From: Magnetospirillum sp. SS-4
GTDB taxonomy: Bacteria > Pseudomonadota > Alphaproteobacteria > Rhodospirillales > Magnetospirillaceae
Length of the DNA stretch: 64,000 nucleotides
Direction of reading: 5' to 3'
Assembly (NCBI RefSeq): GCF_902729425.1
Contig: NZ_CACVCH010000047.1
Coordinates: 26,276 to 90,275, forward strand
The notes beneath the pieces were generated by a model. The model saw only the letters and a program-made list of their open reading frames with translations. It did no database searches and was not told the DNA's origin. Position numbers and translations under genes: made by a program. Of the stretch, positions 54,142 to 64,000 are shown piece by piece (positions within the stretch are counted from its first letter, which is position 1; the number at the start of each line of letters is the position of its first letter).

Positions 54142-54169
54142 TTGCCTCCGCCGTCAATTTGGCTATAGT
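54142..54169 (+). promoter_or_regulatory. Promoter of the rimP-nusA-infB operon
   Basis: TTGCCT (54142-54147), 16-base spacer, TATAGT (54164-54169). The transcript would start near 54176 and pass through two hairpins before rimP (start 54277). Confidence 0.6.
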
Positions 54170-54193
54170 ACCGCCTAGACACATTCTTGCGTA

Positions 54194-54240
54194 CCCGCTC
54201 GGCGGGGTTGTGAGGGTGGGCCTTCGGCCCACTTTTTTTT
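54194..54240 (+). terminator. Leader terminator/attenuator before rimP
   Basis: Two hairpins in the leader: CCCGC (54194-54198) / GCGGG (54202-54206), and GTGGGCC (54216-54222) / GGCCCAC (54226-54232) followed by eight T. The second is a full intrinsic terminator only 36 bp before rimP and about 40-60 nt after the promoter, so transcription must read through it. NusA, encoded in the same operon, can influence such termination and may autoregulate here, as NusA does in E. coli. Confidence 0.7.
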
Positions 54241-54276
54241 GTTTTAGGGACCAGAAGGTCGCAAGGCGACAGGGTT

Positions 54277-54795
54277 ATGGAACTTCAAAGCCGTTTGGAG
54301 GCCCTGATAGCGCCGTCCCTCGACGCGATGGGCTACGAGTTGGTGCGGGTGCAGTTGCAGGGACAGCAACGGCTCACGCTTCAGATCATGGCCGACCGCA
54401 AGGACGGCGTGATGATGGCGGTGGAGGATTGCGCCGACATCAGCCGCGCGCTTTCGGCCCTGCTCGATGTCGAGGACCCCATCTCGGGGGCCTACTCGCT
54501 TGAGGTCAGTTCCCCCGGCATCGACCGGCCGCTGACCCGGGCCAAGGACTTCGAGCGGTGGGCCGGCTTCGAGACCAAGCTGGAGGCCATCCAGCCGATC
54601 GAGGGGCGCAAGCGGTTCAGGGGCAAGCTGCTGGGTCTGGACGAGACGGGCAATAACGTCCGCCTCGCCATCGAGACCGCCGCCGGTGGCGAAGCCGCCG
54701 GAGAGGTTTCCATACCACTGCCGAACGTCAGGGCCGCCAAGCTGGTGCTGACCGACGAGCTGATCGCCGCGACCATGACGGACCAGGAAGACTGA
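54277..54795 (+). CDS. rimP: Ribosome maturation factor RimP
   Basis: 172 aa. MELQSRLEALIAPSLDAMGYELVRVQLQGQQRLTLQIMADRKDG, then VEDCADISRALSALLDVEDPISGAYSLEVSSPGIDRPLTRAKDFERWAG, the signature of RimP, needed for 30S subunit assembly. First gene of the classical operon and close to nusA (15-bp gap). Confidence 0.97.
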   Translation: MELQSRLEALIAPSLDAMGYELVRVQLQGQQRLTLQIMADRKDGVMMAVEDCADISRALSALLDVEDPISGAYSLEVSSPGIDRPLTRAKDFERWAGFETKLEAIQPIEGRKRFRGKLLGLDETGNNVRLAIETAAGGEAAGEVSIPLPNVRAAKLVLTDELIAATMTDQED

Positions 54796-54810
54796 GGACG
54801 AACACGTACG

Positions 54811-56328
54811 ATGACCATGGAACGTATCGCCGCACTGCCCCGCCCCGAACTCCTCCAGGTGGCCGACGCCGTCGCCCGCGACAAGGGCATCGACCGCGAC
54901 GAGGTCCTTGAAGCCATGGAGCAGGCCATCCAGAAGGCCGGACGCTCCAAATATGGTCACGAGCACGACATCCGCGCCCACATCGACCGCAAGACCGGCG
55001 AAATTCAGCTGGCCCGCTACATCGAGGTGGTGGAAGAGGTCGAGAACGAGGCGACCCAGTTCACCTTGAAGCAGGCGCTGCGCAAGAAGCCCGACGCCCA
55101 GGTGGGCGACTTCATCATCGATCCGCTGCCCCCCATCGATTTCGGCCGCATCGCCGCCCAGACCGCCAAGCAGGTCATCGTCCAGAAGGTCAGGGACGCC
55201 GAGCGCCAGCGCCAGTTCAACGAATACAAGGACCGCATCGGCGAGATCAGCAACGGCTTGGTGAAAAGGGTCGAATTCGGCAACGTCATCATCGATCTCG
55301 GCCGCGCCGAGGGATTGCTGCGCCGCGACGAGCTGATCCCGCGCGAGACCTTCCGCACCGGCGACCGCGTCCGCGCCTACATCTACGACGTCCGCGCCGA
55401 GCCGCGCGGGCCGCAGATTTTCCTGTCGCGCACCCATCCGGTCTTCATGGCCAAGCTGTTCGCCCAGGAAGTGCCGGAAATCTATGACGGCATCATCGAG
55501 ATCAAGGCGGTAGCCCGCGATCCCGGCTCCCGCGCCAAGATCGCCGTGCTCAGCCACGATTCCTCCATCGACCCGGTCGGCGCCTGCGTCGGCATGCGCG
55601 GCTCGCGCGTTCAGGCGGTGGTGGCCGAGTTGCAGGGCGAAAAGATCGACATCATCCAGTGGTCGCCCGACATCGCCACCTTCGTGGTGAACGGCTTGGC
55701 TCCCGCCGAGGTCACCAAGGTGGTGATGGACGAGGAAGCCGGCCGCATCGAGGTGGTGGTTCCCGACGACCAGTTGTCGCTCGCCATCGGCCGACGCGGC
55801 CAGAACGTGCGTCTGGCCAGCCAGCTGACCCAGTGGAACATCGACATCCTGACCGAGGCCGAGGAATCCGAGCGCCGCACCGAGGAATTCCGTTCGCGCT
55901 CCAACATGTTCATCACCGCGCTGGACGTGGACGACGTCATCGCCCACCTGCTGGTGACCGAAGGCTTCTCGTCCGTCGAGGAAGTGGCCTACGTGCCGCT
56001 GGAAGACATCGCCGAGATCGAGGGCTTCGACGAGACCGTCGCCGATGAGCTTCAGGGCCGCGCCCGCTCCTTCCTGGCTGAACAGGACGAACGCTACGAC
56101 CAGATGCGCAAGGACATGGGCGTCGCCGACGAGATGGCCGCCATCGAGGGGCTGACCCCCGCCATGCTGGTCAAGCTGGGCGACAAGGGCGTCAAGACCC
56201 TGGATGATCTGGGCGATCTAGCCAGCGACGAATTGGTCGACATCGTCGGGCGCGACGCCCTGACCGAGGACGAGGCCAACGCGGTGATCATGGCCGCCCG
56301 CGCCCACTGGTTCGAAGGCGAGGGCTGA
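54811..56328 (+). CDS. nusA: Transcription termination/antitermination factor NusA
   Basis: 505 aa. N-terminal domain with [27 protein letters not shown]1 domain about 130-200 ([19 protein letters not shown]), two KH domains about 210-345 ([30 protein letters not shown] and [23 protein letters not shown]), and two C-terminal acidic repeats ([24 protein letters not shown] and [23 protein letters not shown]). It binds RNA polymerase and nascent RNA, controls pausing and termination. Start ATG 54811 or ATG 54817; the second gives MERIAALP. Confidence 0.97.
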   Translation: MTMERIAALPRPELLQVADAVARDKGIDRDEVLEAMEQAIQKAGRSKYGHEHDIRAHIDRKTGEIQLARYIEVVEEVENEATQFTLKQALRKKPDAQVGDFIIDPLPPIDFGRIAAQTAKQVIVQKVRDAERQRQFNEYKDRIGEISNGLVKRVEFGNVIIDLGRAEGLLRRDELIPRETFRTGDRVRAYIYDVRAEPRGPQIFLSRTHPVFMAKLFAQEVPEIYDGIIEIKAVARDPGSRAKIAVLSHDSSIDPVGACVGMRGSRVQAVVAELQGEKIDIIQWSPDIATFVVNGLAPAEVTKVVMDEEAGRIEVVVPDDQLSLAIGRRGQNVRLASQLTQWNIDILTEAEESERRTEEFRSRSNMFITALDVDDVIAHLLVTEGFSSVEEVAYVPLEDIAEIEGFDETVADELQGRARSFLAEQDERYDQMRKDMGVADEMAAIEGLTPAMLVKLGDKGVKTLDDLGDLASDELVDIVGRDALTEDEANAVIMAARAHWFEGEG

Positions 56329-56344
56329 GGATTAGGGCGGGCTC

Positions 56345-57007
56345 ATGGGCTTGAACCCGCAGGCGCCAAACAGTGGCGATGGCGATGAGGCCGGCGTTCC
56401 CGATATCGGGGACGAAGGCGAGGACAGCGGTCCCGAGCGGCGATGCGTCGTCACCGGGGCGCATCGGCCCAAGGCCGAACTGCTGCGCTTCGCCGTGTCG
56501 CCGGAGGGGGAGGTGGTTCCCGACCTGGGACAAGGCCTCCCTGGACGGGGAATCTGGTTGAGCCCCCGCCGGGATGTGGTAAATACGGCCGTGGCGAAGA
56601 AGCTGTTCGCCAGGGCGGCTCGCCGTCAGGTGAGCGTGTCGGGCGATCTCGCCGACCGGGTCGAAGCGCTGCTGGTTCGTCGCTGTCTCGACGATATCGG
56701 TCTGGCGCGCCGGGCCGGTCAGGCCGTGATGGGATTCGAGAAGGTATGCGCCGAGGTCAGAGCCGGCCGCGCCGCTCTCCTGATCGCCGCCCGCGACGCT
56801 GCCCGCGACGGACGCGACAAGGTGCGGGGCCTCGCCCCCGCGTTGCCGGTGATCGAAGTGCTGGACGGCACCGAACTCGGTACCGTCTTCGGGCGCGATC
56901 AGGCCGTGCATGCCTGTGTTTCGCCGGGCAAGCTGGCCCGGCGGCTGATAGAGATTTCCGGCCTTCTGGCCGGCTTCCGCCAGGGCGGCTCCGATCGCCC
57001 GGCGTGA
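56345..57007 (+). CDS. YlxR-like/L7Ae-like fusion RNA-binding protein
   Basis: 220 aa. The first half (about 30-115) is YlxR (DUF448): PERRCVVTGAHRPKAELLRFAVSPEGEVVPDLGQGLPGRGIWLSPRR, a small RNA-binding domain. The second half (about 125-210) is L7Ae/L30e-like: LVRRCLDDIGLARRAGQAVMGFEKVCAEVRAGRAALLIAARDAARDGRDKVRGLAPALPVIEVLDGTELGTVFGRDQAVHACVSPGKLARRL. In many bacteria these are separate genes, ylxR and ylxQ, between nusA and infB; here they are one chain. The position matches. Confidence 0.9.
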   Translation: MGLNPQAPNSGDGDEAGVPDIGDEGEDSGPERRCVVTGAHRPKAELLRFAVSPEGEVVPDLGQGLPGRGIWLSPRRDVVNTAVAKKLFARAARRQVSVSGDLADRVEALLVRRCLDDIGLARRAGQAVMGFEKVCAEVRAGRAALLIAARDAARDGRDKVRGLAPALPVIEVLDGTELGTVFGRDQAVHACVSPGKLARRLIEISGLLAGFRQGGSDRPA

Positions 57008-57075
57008 ACTTTGGAGCGTTTTTTTTCAGCGGCATTCCGGCCGCAGATATGGCTGCGTGAGAGACGAAGTTCTAC

Positions 57076-59691
<2,616 letters not shown>

Positions 59692-59733
59692 GGGGCGTAC
59701 CGTCATACTCTTCACTCAGGCCCGGAGGAAGCC

Positions 59734-60159
59734 ATGCCCAGAGGGAACAAGCCTCCGTCCCAGCGTCAGCTGCGGGTCGGCGAGGAACTGCGGCACGCCA
59801 TCGCCAATATCATCGAACGGGGTGAATTCCGCGACCCCGGTCTTCAGGACCGCGCCATCACCGTGACCGAGGTGCGGGTCAGCCCCGACTTGCATAACGC
59901 CACCGTGTTCGTGGTGCCGCTGGGCGGCGGCGACCCCACCCCCATCCTGGCCGGGCTGAAACGAGCCAAGGCCTTCCTGCGCCACGAAATCAGCCGGTCG
60001 GTGCAACTGCGCGCCGTGCCCGACCTGTGGTTCCAGGCCGACACCACCTTCGACGAAGCGTCGCGCATCGACGACATCCTGCGCAGCCCGGTGGTCCGCC
60101 GCGACCTTGGCCTGGACGACGCCCCACCGGCGGCGCCCGACAACGACGACGACGGATAA
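59734..60159 (+). CDS. rbfA: 30S ribosome-binding factor RbfA
   Basis: 141 aa. Family text: RQLRVGEELRHAIANIIERGEFRDPGLQDRAITVTEVRVSPDLHNATVFVVPLGGGD, FLRHEISRSVQLRAVPDLWFQADTTFDEASRIDDIL. KH-like fold that helps 16S rRNA 5' end maturation and cold adaptation. The acidic C-terminal tail (DDAPPAAPDNDDDG) is longer than in E. coli. GGAGGAA before the ATG. It lies 2 bp before truB. Confidence 0.97.
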   Translation: MPRGNKPPSQRQLRVGEELRHAIANIIERGEFRDPGLQDRAITVTEVRVSPDLHNATVFVVPLGGGDPTPILAGLKRAKAFLRHEISRSVQLRAVPDLWFQADTTFDEASRIDDILRSPVVRRDLGLDDAPPAAPDNDDDG

Positions 60160-60161
60160 CA

Positions 60162-61124
60162 GTGGCCCGCAAGCGCAAGGGCACGCCCATCCATGGCTGG
60201 CTGGCCATCGACAAGCCGCTGGGTCTGAGTTCGGCCCAGGTGGTGGGCAAGGTGCGATGGCTGCTGAAGGCGGCCAAGGTCGGCCACGGCGGCACCCTGG
60301 ACCCGCTGGCCACCGGCGTTCTGCCCATCGCCTTGGGCGAAGCCACCAAGACCGTTTCCCATGTGATGGACGGGACCAAGACCTATCGCTTCCAGGTCCG
60401 CTGGGGTCTGGCTACCGCCACCCTCGACCGCGAGGGCGACGTGGTCGGGACCAGCCCCGCCCGCCCCACCCGCGCCGCCATCGAGGCGGCCCTGCCCGCC
60501 TTCATCGGCGAGATCGAACAGATTCCTCCCGCCTATTCCGCCATCAAGGTGGATGGCGAGCGCGCCTACGACCTGGCCCGCGCCGGCGGAACGGTGGACC
60601 TGCCCCCCCGCCCCGTCCGCATCGATTCGCTGACCCTGCTGGACATGCCCGACGCCGATCATGCCGATTTCGAGGTGGTTTGCGGCAAGGGAACCTATAT
60701 CCGCTCGCTGGCCCGCGACCTCGCCGCCGCCCTGGGAACGCTCGGCCACGTCTCGGTCCTGCGGCGCACCGCCTGCGGCCCATTCCACGAGGCCGACGCG
60801 ATTTCCCTTGAAACTCTCGCGGAGCTGGGGCAAGGTCCCGGCCCTCGGACCTATCTGCTGCCCGTCGAGACCGCGCTGGACGACATCCCGGCCCTGGCCC
60901 TGACGGCGGCGGAGGCCCGGCGCCTCCATTGCGGCAATCCCGTTCCCCTCAGGCACGTGACGACCCGCGACCCCGAGGCCGCGCTTGGCGAAGGCACCTT
61001 GTGCCGGGCCATGGACGGCGGACGGATGGTGGCGCTGGCGCGCATCGAGGGCGGAGAAATCCGCGCGGTGCGCGTGTTGAATCTCATGAATGATGAAGGA
61101 GTAGACGATGTCGATCACCCCTGA
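60162..61124 (+). CDS. truB: tRNA pseudouridine-55 synthase TruB
   Basis: 320 aa from GTG 60162. It converts U55 of the T-loop in tRNA. Motifs: [17 protein letters not shown], the catalytic [21 protein letters not shown] (Asp nucleophile, about residues 46-50), [21 protein letters not shown], and [33 protein letters not shown]; a C-terminal PUA-like domain is present. The 3' end overlaps rpsO by 17 bp in another frame, which is uncommon. Confidence 0.97.
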   Translation: MARKRKGTPIHGWLAIDKPLGLSSAQVVGKVRWLLKAAKVGHGGTLDPLATGVLPIALGEATKTVSHVMDGTKTYRFQVRWGLATATLDREGDVVGTSPARPTRAAIEAALPAFIGEIEQIPPAYSAIKVDGERAYDLARAGGTVDLPPRPVRIDSLTLLDMPDADHADFEVVCGKGTYIRSLARDLAAALGTLGHVSVLRRTACGPFHEADAISLETLAELGQGPGPRTYLLPVETALDDIPALALTAAEARRLHCGNPVPLRHVTTRDPEAALGEGTLCRAMDGGRMVALARIEGGEIRAVRVLNLMNDEGVDDVDHP

Positions 61125-61377
61125 ACGCACCCAGGAGCTGGTGAAGGAATACTCGACCAAGGAAAACGATACCGGTTCGCCGGAAGTCCAGGTCGCGATT
61201 CTGTCGGAGCGCATCCGCAACCTGACCGAGCACCTGAAGGAGCACAAGAAGGATTTCCACTCGCGCCGCGGCCTGCTGATCATGGTCGGCCAGCGTCGTC
61301 GCATGCTCGACTACATGAAGGGCAAGGATCAGAAGCGCTACGAGGGGCTTATTGCTCGTCTCGGCCTCCGCAAGTAA
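61108..61377 (+). CDS. rpsO: Ribosomal protein S15
   Basis: 89 aa. [73 protein letters not shown], with the conserved C-terminus [13 protein letters not shown]. It binds 16S rRNA and in E. coli represses its own translation. The ATG lies inside the last codons of truB. Ribosome site AAGGAG (61098-61103). Confidence 0.98.
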   Translation: MSITPERTQELVKEYSTKENDTGSPEVQVAILSERIRNLTEHLKEHKKDFHSRRGLLIMVGQRRRMLDYMKGKDQKRYEGLIARLGLRK

Positions 61378-61402
61378 GCGGGCTTCTGACTCTAGAGACT
61401 AC

Positions 61403-61498
61403 GGCCGGACGTCGGCCTGGACGGTGCCCGCGTGGGGATGGCTTCACGCGGGTTGCCGCATTTGGATTTCATGACGTCGGGACCGTCCGCAATCCGGC
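61403..61498 (+). other. Structured pnp leader
   Basis: The 151-bp gap after rpsO holds nested complementary pairs: GGCCG (61403-61407)/CGGCC (61413-61417); an outer pair GGACGGT (61419-61425)/ACCGTCC (61492-61498); and inside it CCCGCGTG (61427-61434)/CACGCGGG (61445-61452). No U-tract. In E. coli the pnp leader hairpin is cut by RNase III and is the point of PNPase autocontrol; this could be the functional equivalent. Confidence 0.55.
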
Positions 61499-61528
61499 GG
61501 TGGTCCTAAGAAAAAGGAACGGACTGTA

Positions 61529-63691
61529 ATGTCGATGTTCAACGTATACCGCAAGGAAATCACCTGGGGCGGACGCAAGCTGGTCCTGGAGACCGGCAAG
61601 GTCGCCCGTCAGGCCGACGGCGCCGTGATGGCGACCTACGGCGACACCACCGTGCTGTGCACCGTGGTCGGCGTGAAGAGCCAGCGTCCGGGAATCGATT
61701 TCTTCCCGCTGACCGTGAACTACCAGGAAAAGGCGTTCGCCGCCGGCAAGATTCCGGGCGGCTTCTTCAAGCGCGAGGGCCGGCCCAGCGAGAAGGAGAC
61801 CCTGGTCTCCCGCCTGATCGACCGCCCCATCCGCCCGCTGTTCGCCGATGGCTTCCGCAACGAGGTGCAGGTGGTCTGCACCGTCCTGGCCCATGACCTG
61901 GAGAACGATCCCGACATCGTCGCCCTGGTCGGCACCTCGGCCGCGCTGACCCTGTCTGGCCTGCCCTTCATGGGTCCGGTGGGCGCCGCCCGCGTCGGCT
62001 ACGCCAACGGTGAATACGTGCTGAACCCGCTGGTCGGCGACATCAAGGACAGCGCCCTCGACCTGGTGGTCGCCGGCACCCAGGAAGGCGTCCTGATGGT
62101 CGAATCCGAAGCCCGCGAGCTGTCGGAAGAGATCATGCTGGGCGCGGTGACCTTTGGTCACAAGAACTTCCAGCCGGTCATCCAGGCCATCATCGAACTG
62201 GCCGAGCAGTGCGCCAAGGACCCGTGGAACCTGCCCGAGGCCCCGGCCGAGGTCGCCGTGGTGCGCTCGAAGTTCGAGGCCGCCGGCATCCCCGCCGCCA
62301 TGGCCGACGCCTACAAGATCGTCAAGAAGCAGGACCGCTACGCCGCCGTCGGCGAGATCAAGAAAGGCGCCCTGGCCACCCTGACCGAGGCCGCCGAACT
62401 GGCGGTCGCCGGCGGCATCCTGAAGGACCTCGAATCCGAGGTGGTGCGCGGCAACATCCTCAAGACCGGCGTGCGCATCGACGGCCGCGACACCAAGACG
62501 GTTCGCCCCATCGTCGCGGAAGTCGGCATCCTGCCGCGCGCCCACGGCTCGGCCCTGTTCACCCGCGGCGAGACCCAGGCCCTGGTGGTCGCCACCCTGG
62601 GCACCGGCCAGGACGAACAGATCATCGACCAGCTGGCCGGCGAATACCGCGAGCACTTCATGCTGCACTACAACTTCCCCCCCTACTCGGTGGGTGAAGC
62701 CGGCCGCATGGGCTCGCCCGGCCGCCGCGAGATCGGCCACGGCAAGCTGGCCTGGCGCGCCATCCGCCCCTGCCTGCCGGCCAAGGAGGCCTTCCCCTAC
62801 ACGCTCCGCGTCGTGTCCGAGATCACCGAGTCCAACGGCTCGTCGTCCATGGCCACCGTGTGCGGCACCTCGCTGGCCCTGATGGATTCCGGCGTTCCCA
62901 TGCCCAAGCCGGTGGCGGGCATCGCCATGGGCCTGATCAAGGAAGGCAAGGACTTCGCCGTGCTGTCCGACATCCTGGGTGACGAGGATCACCTGGGCGA
63001 CATGGACTTCAAGGTGGCCGGCACCGTCGATGGCGTCACCGCCCTTCAGATGGATATCAAGATCACCTCGATCACCGAGGAGATCATGAAGATCGCCCTG
63101 GGCCAGGCCAAGGACGGCCGCATCCACATCCTGGGCGAGATGAACAAGGGCCTCGACCACGCCCGCGATTCGGTGTCGGGCAACGCGCCCCGCATCACCA
63201 CCATCTCGATCCCCAAGGAAAAGATCCGCGAAGTGATCGGCACCGGCGGCAAGGTCATCCGCGAGATCTGCGAGCAGACCGGCGCCAAGATCGACATCGA
63301 CGACGACGGCACCATCAAGGTGGCCTCGGTCGACGCCGATGCCGCCCAGCGCGCCATCGACTGGATCAGGGGCATCGTCGCCGAACCGGAACTGGGAGTG
63401 GTCTACACCGGCAAGGTCGTGAAGGTGGTCGATTTCGGCGCTTTCGTGAACTTCCTCGGTTCCCGCGACGGTCTCGTCCACATCTCGGAACTCTCGCGCG
63501 AGCGGGTGGCCAAGGTGGCCGACATCCTGAAGCAGGGCGACGTGGTCAAGGTCAAGGTGCTGGGCTTCGACGACCGCGGCAAGGTCAAGCTGTCCATGAA
63601 GCAGGTGGACCAAGCCACAGGCGAGGATATCTCGGCCCAGATCGAGGCCGAGAAAACCGAACGCAAGAAGGAGCGTCACCACGAGGATTGA
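61529..63691 (+). CDS. pnp: Polyribonucleotide nucleotidyltransferase (PNPase)
   Basis: 720 aa. Two RNase PH-like domains (about 15-235 and 325-545): [85 protein letters not shown], and [23 protein letters not shown] with the phosphate-binding Ser/Arg. KH domain about 560-615 ([20 protein letters not shown]) and S1 domain about 625-700 ([32 protein letters not shown]). It degrades RNA 3' to 5' with phosphate. AAAGGAACGG before the ATG. Confidence 0.98.
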   Translation: MSMFNVYRKEITWGGRKLVLETGKVARQADGAVMATYGDTTVLCTVVGVKSQRPGIDFFPLTVNYQEKAFAAGKIPGGFFKREGRPSEKETLVSRLIDRPIRPLFADGFRNEVQVVCTVLAHDLENDPDIVALVGTSAALTLSGLPFMGPVGAARVGYANGEYVLNPLVGDIKDSALDLVVAGTQEGVLMVESEARELSEEIMLGAVTFGHKNFQPVIQAIIELAEQCAKDPWNLPEAPAEVAVVRSKFEAAGIPAAMADAYKIVKKQDRYAAVGEIKKGALATLTEAAELAVAGGILKDLESEVVRGNILKTGVRIDGRDTKTVRPIVAEVGILPRAHGSALFTRGETQALVVATLGTGQDEQIIDQLAGEYREHFMLHYNFPPYSVGEAGRMGSPGRREIGHGKLAWRAIRPCLPAKEAFPYTLRVVSEITESNGSSSMATVCGTSLALMDSGVPMPKPVAGIAMGLIKEGKDFAVLSDILGDEDHLGDMDFKVAGTVDGVTALQMDIKITSITEEIMKIALGQAKDGRIHILGEMNKGLDHARDSVSGNAPRITTISIPKEKIREVIGTGGKVIREICEQTGAKIDIDDDGTIKVASVDADAAQRAIDWIRGIVAEPELGVVYTGKVVKVVDFGAFVNFLGSRDGLVHISELSRERVAKVADILKQGDVVKVKVLGFDDRGKVKLSMKQVDQATGEDISAQIEAEKTERKKERHHED

Positions 63692-63715
63692 TCCCGTGGC
63701 GACCGGATAGGGACA

Positions 63716-63746
63716 GGGCGCGGCACCGCAAGGGCCGCGCCCTTTT
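63716..63746 (+). terminator. Intrinsic terminator after pnp
   Basis: GGGCGCGGC (63716-63724) and GCCGCGCCC (63734-63742) form a 9-bp stem with a 9-base loop, then TTTT. It ends the rimP-to-pnp transcript. Confidence 0.85.
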
Positions 63747-63840
63747 CATTTCACCCCACCGCCCCGGGCCGAATGGATCACGTCCCGGCAAGGGGGCCGA
63801 TAACGATCAAGGCCCTGGCGGTTAACGGCGCATCCTCGCC

Positions 63841-64000
63841 GTGTTCGAGGACGGCAAGGCGCTGGAATTGACGCAACGCCACCTGTCGCAGAGAGCGGAT
63901 TTCGGGGCGGCATTCTTCCCGTTCTTCTTCTTCCAAACGCTACCGGCGTTCATGCAGGATTTCCGGGGCGGGTGGCGGAAGATCGGGGATACGCAGGTAC
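63841..64000 (+). CDS. Possible partial gene at the right edge
   Basis: An open frame of 53 codons runs off the edge from GTG 63841; an in-frame stop at 63823 limits the upstream side. It reads FEDGKALELTQRHL... then a Phe-rich stretch (AAFFPFFFFQTLPAF) and MQDFRGGWRKIGD. No convincing ribosome site is seen, and no family is recognisable. The region 63747-63840 before it holds no feature I can identify. Confidence 0.25.
   Translation, partial: MFEDGKALELTQRHLSQRADFGAAFFPFFFFQTLPAFMQDFRGGWRKIGDTQV

Overview
The window is a GC-rich chromosomal segment from an alphaproteobacterium. An NDUFA12-family complex I accessory protein, the cell-cycle kinase CckA beside flhB, a coenzyme B12-dependent (class II) ribonucleotide reductase, IalB-family and DUF2155-type proteins and many chemosensory/two-component genes together point to the Rhodospirillales, most like Magnetospirillum or a close relative. 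That placement is inference from gene content; no database search was run. There are no rRNA or tRNA genes and no CRISPR array. Genes are dense, with many 4-bp ATGA/GTGA stop-start overlaps.

Layout. 1-6 kb: a gamma-glutamyltransferase-like lipoprotein that has lost its catalytic threonine, a HupR/HoxA-type sigma-54 regulator divergent from an UlaG-like metallo-hydrolase, and a minus-strand block NDUFA12, two MlaD-like proteins, DUF2155. 6-11.5 kb: nrdJ behind a promoter with two good NrdR-box candidates, then an IS110-family (IS1111-type) insertion sequence with subterminal inverted repeats and a 3' non-coding region that may encode its guide RNA. 11.5-18 kb: a tandem universal stress protein, a pseudouridine synthase, and a TetR-controlled RND efflux operon with a clear palindromic operator. 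18-25.5 kb: flagellar export and rod genes, flgB-flgC-fliE-fliQ-fliR-flhB-cckA leftward and flhX-orf-fliO-fliP rightward, separated by an intergenic region holding two CtrA-box-like sequences.

25.5-38.5 kb: metabolic and envelope genes (two IalB-like proteins around a methyltransferase, proA, ilvD, metC, a Ni/Co exporter-like protein with a DUF1007 protein), signalling oddities (a 101-aa soluble MCP fragment, a Sel1-repeat protease, a hemerythrin-response-regulator fusion), and two short genes: a 46-aa lipoprotein and a 37-aa membrane protein. 38.9-47.8 kb: an mdtA-mdtB-mdtC-outer membrane factor operon, the last gene carrying an inverted palindromic repeat in its N-terminal coding region. 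48-53 kb: an operon of a FIST-domain (NosP-like) sensor, a large hybrid histidine kinase and a methyltransferase. 54-64 kb: the conserved translation/RNA operon rimP-nusA-ylxR/L7Ae-infB-rbfA-truB-rpsO-pnp, with a promoter-proximal terminator/attenuator and a structured pnp leader.

Main themes. The flagellar block carries both cckA and candidate binding sites for CtrA, the regulator that CckA controls. The most novel-looking items are the candidate IS1111 guide RNA with a 9-nt match to the element's left end, the repeat-derived N-terminus of the outer membrane factor, the catalytically degenerate GGT homologue, and the small genes.
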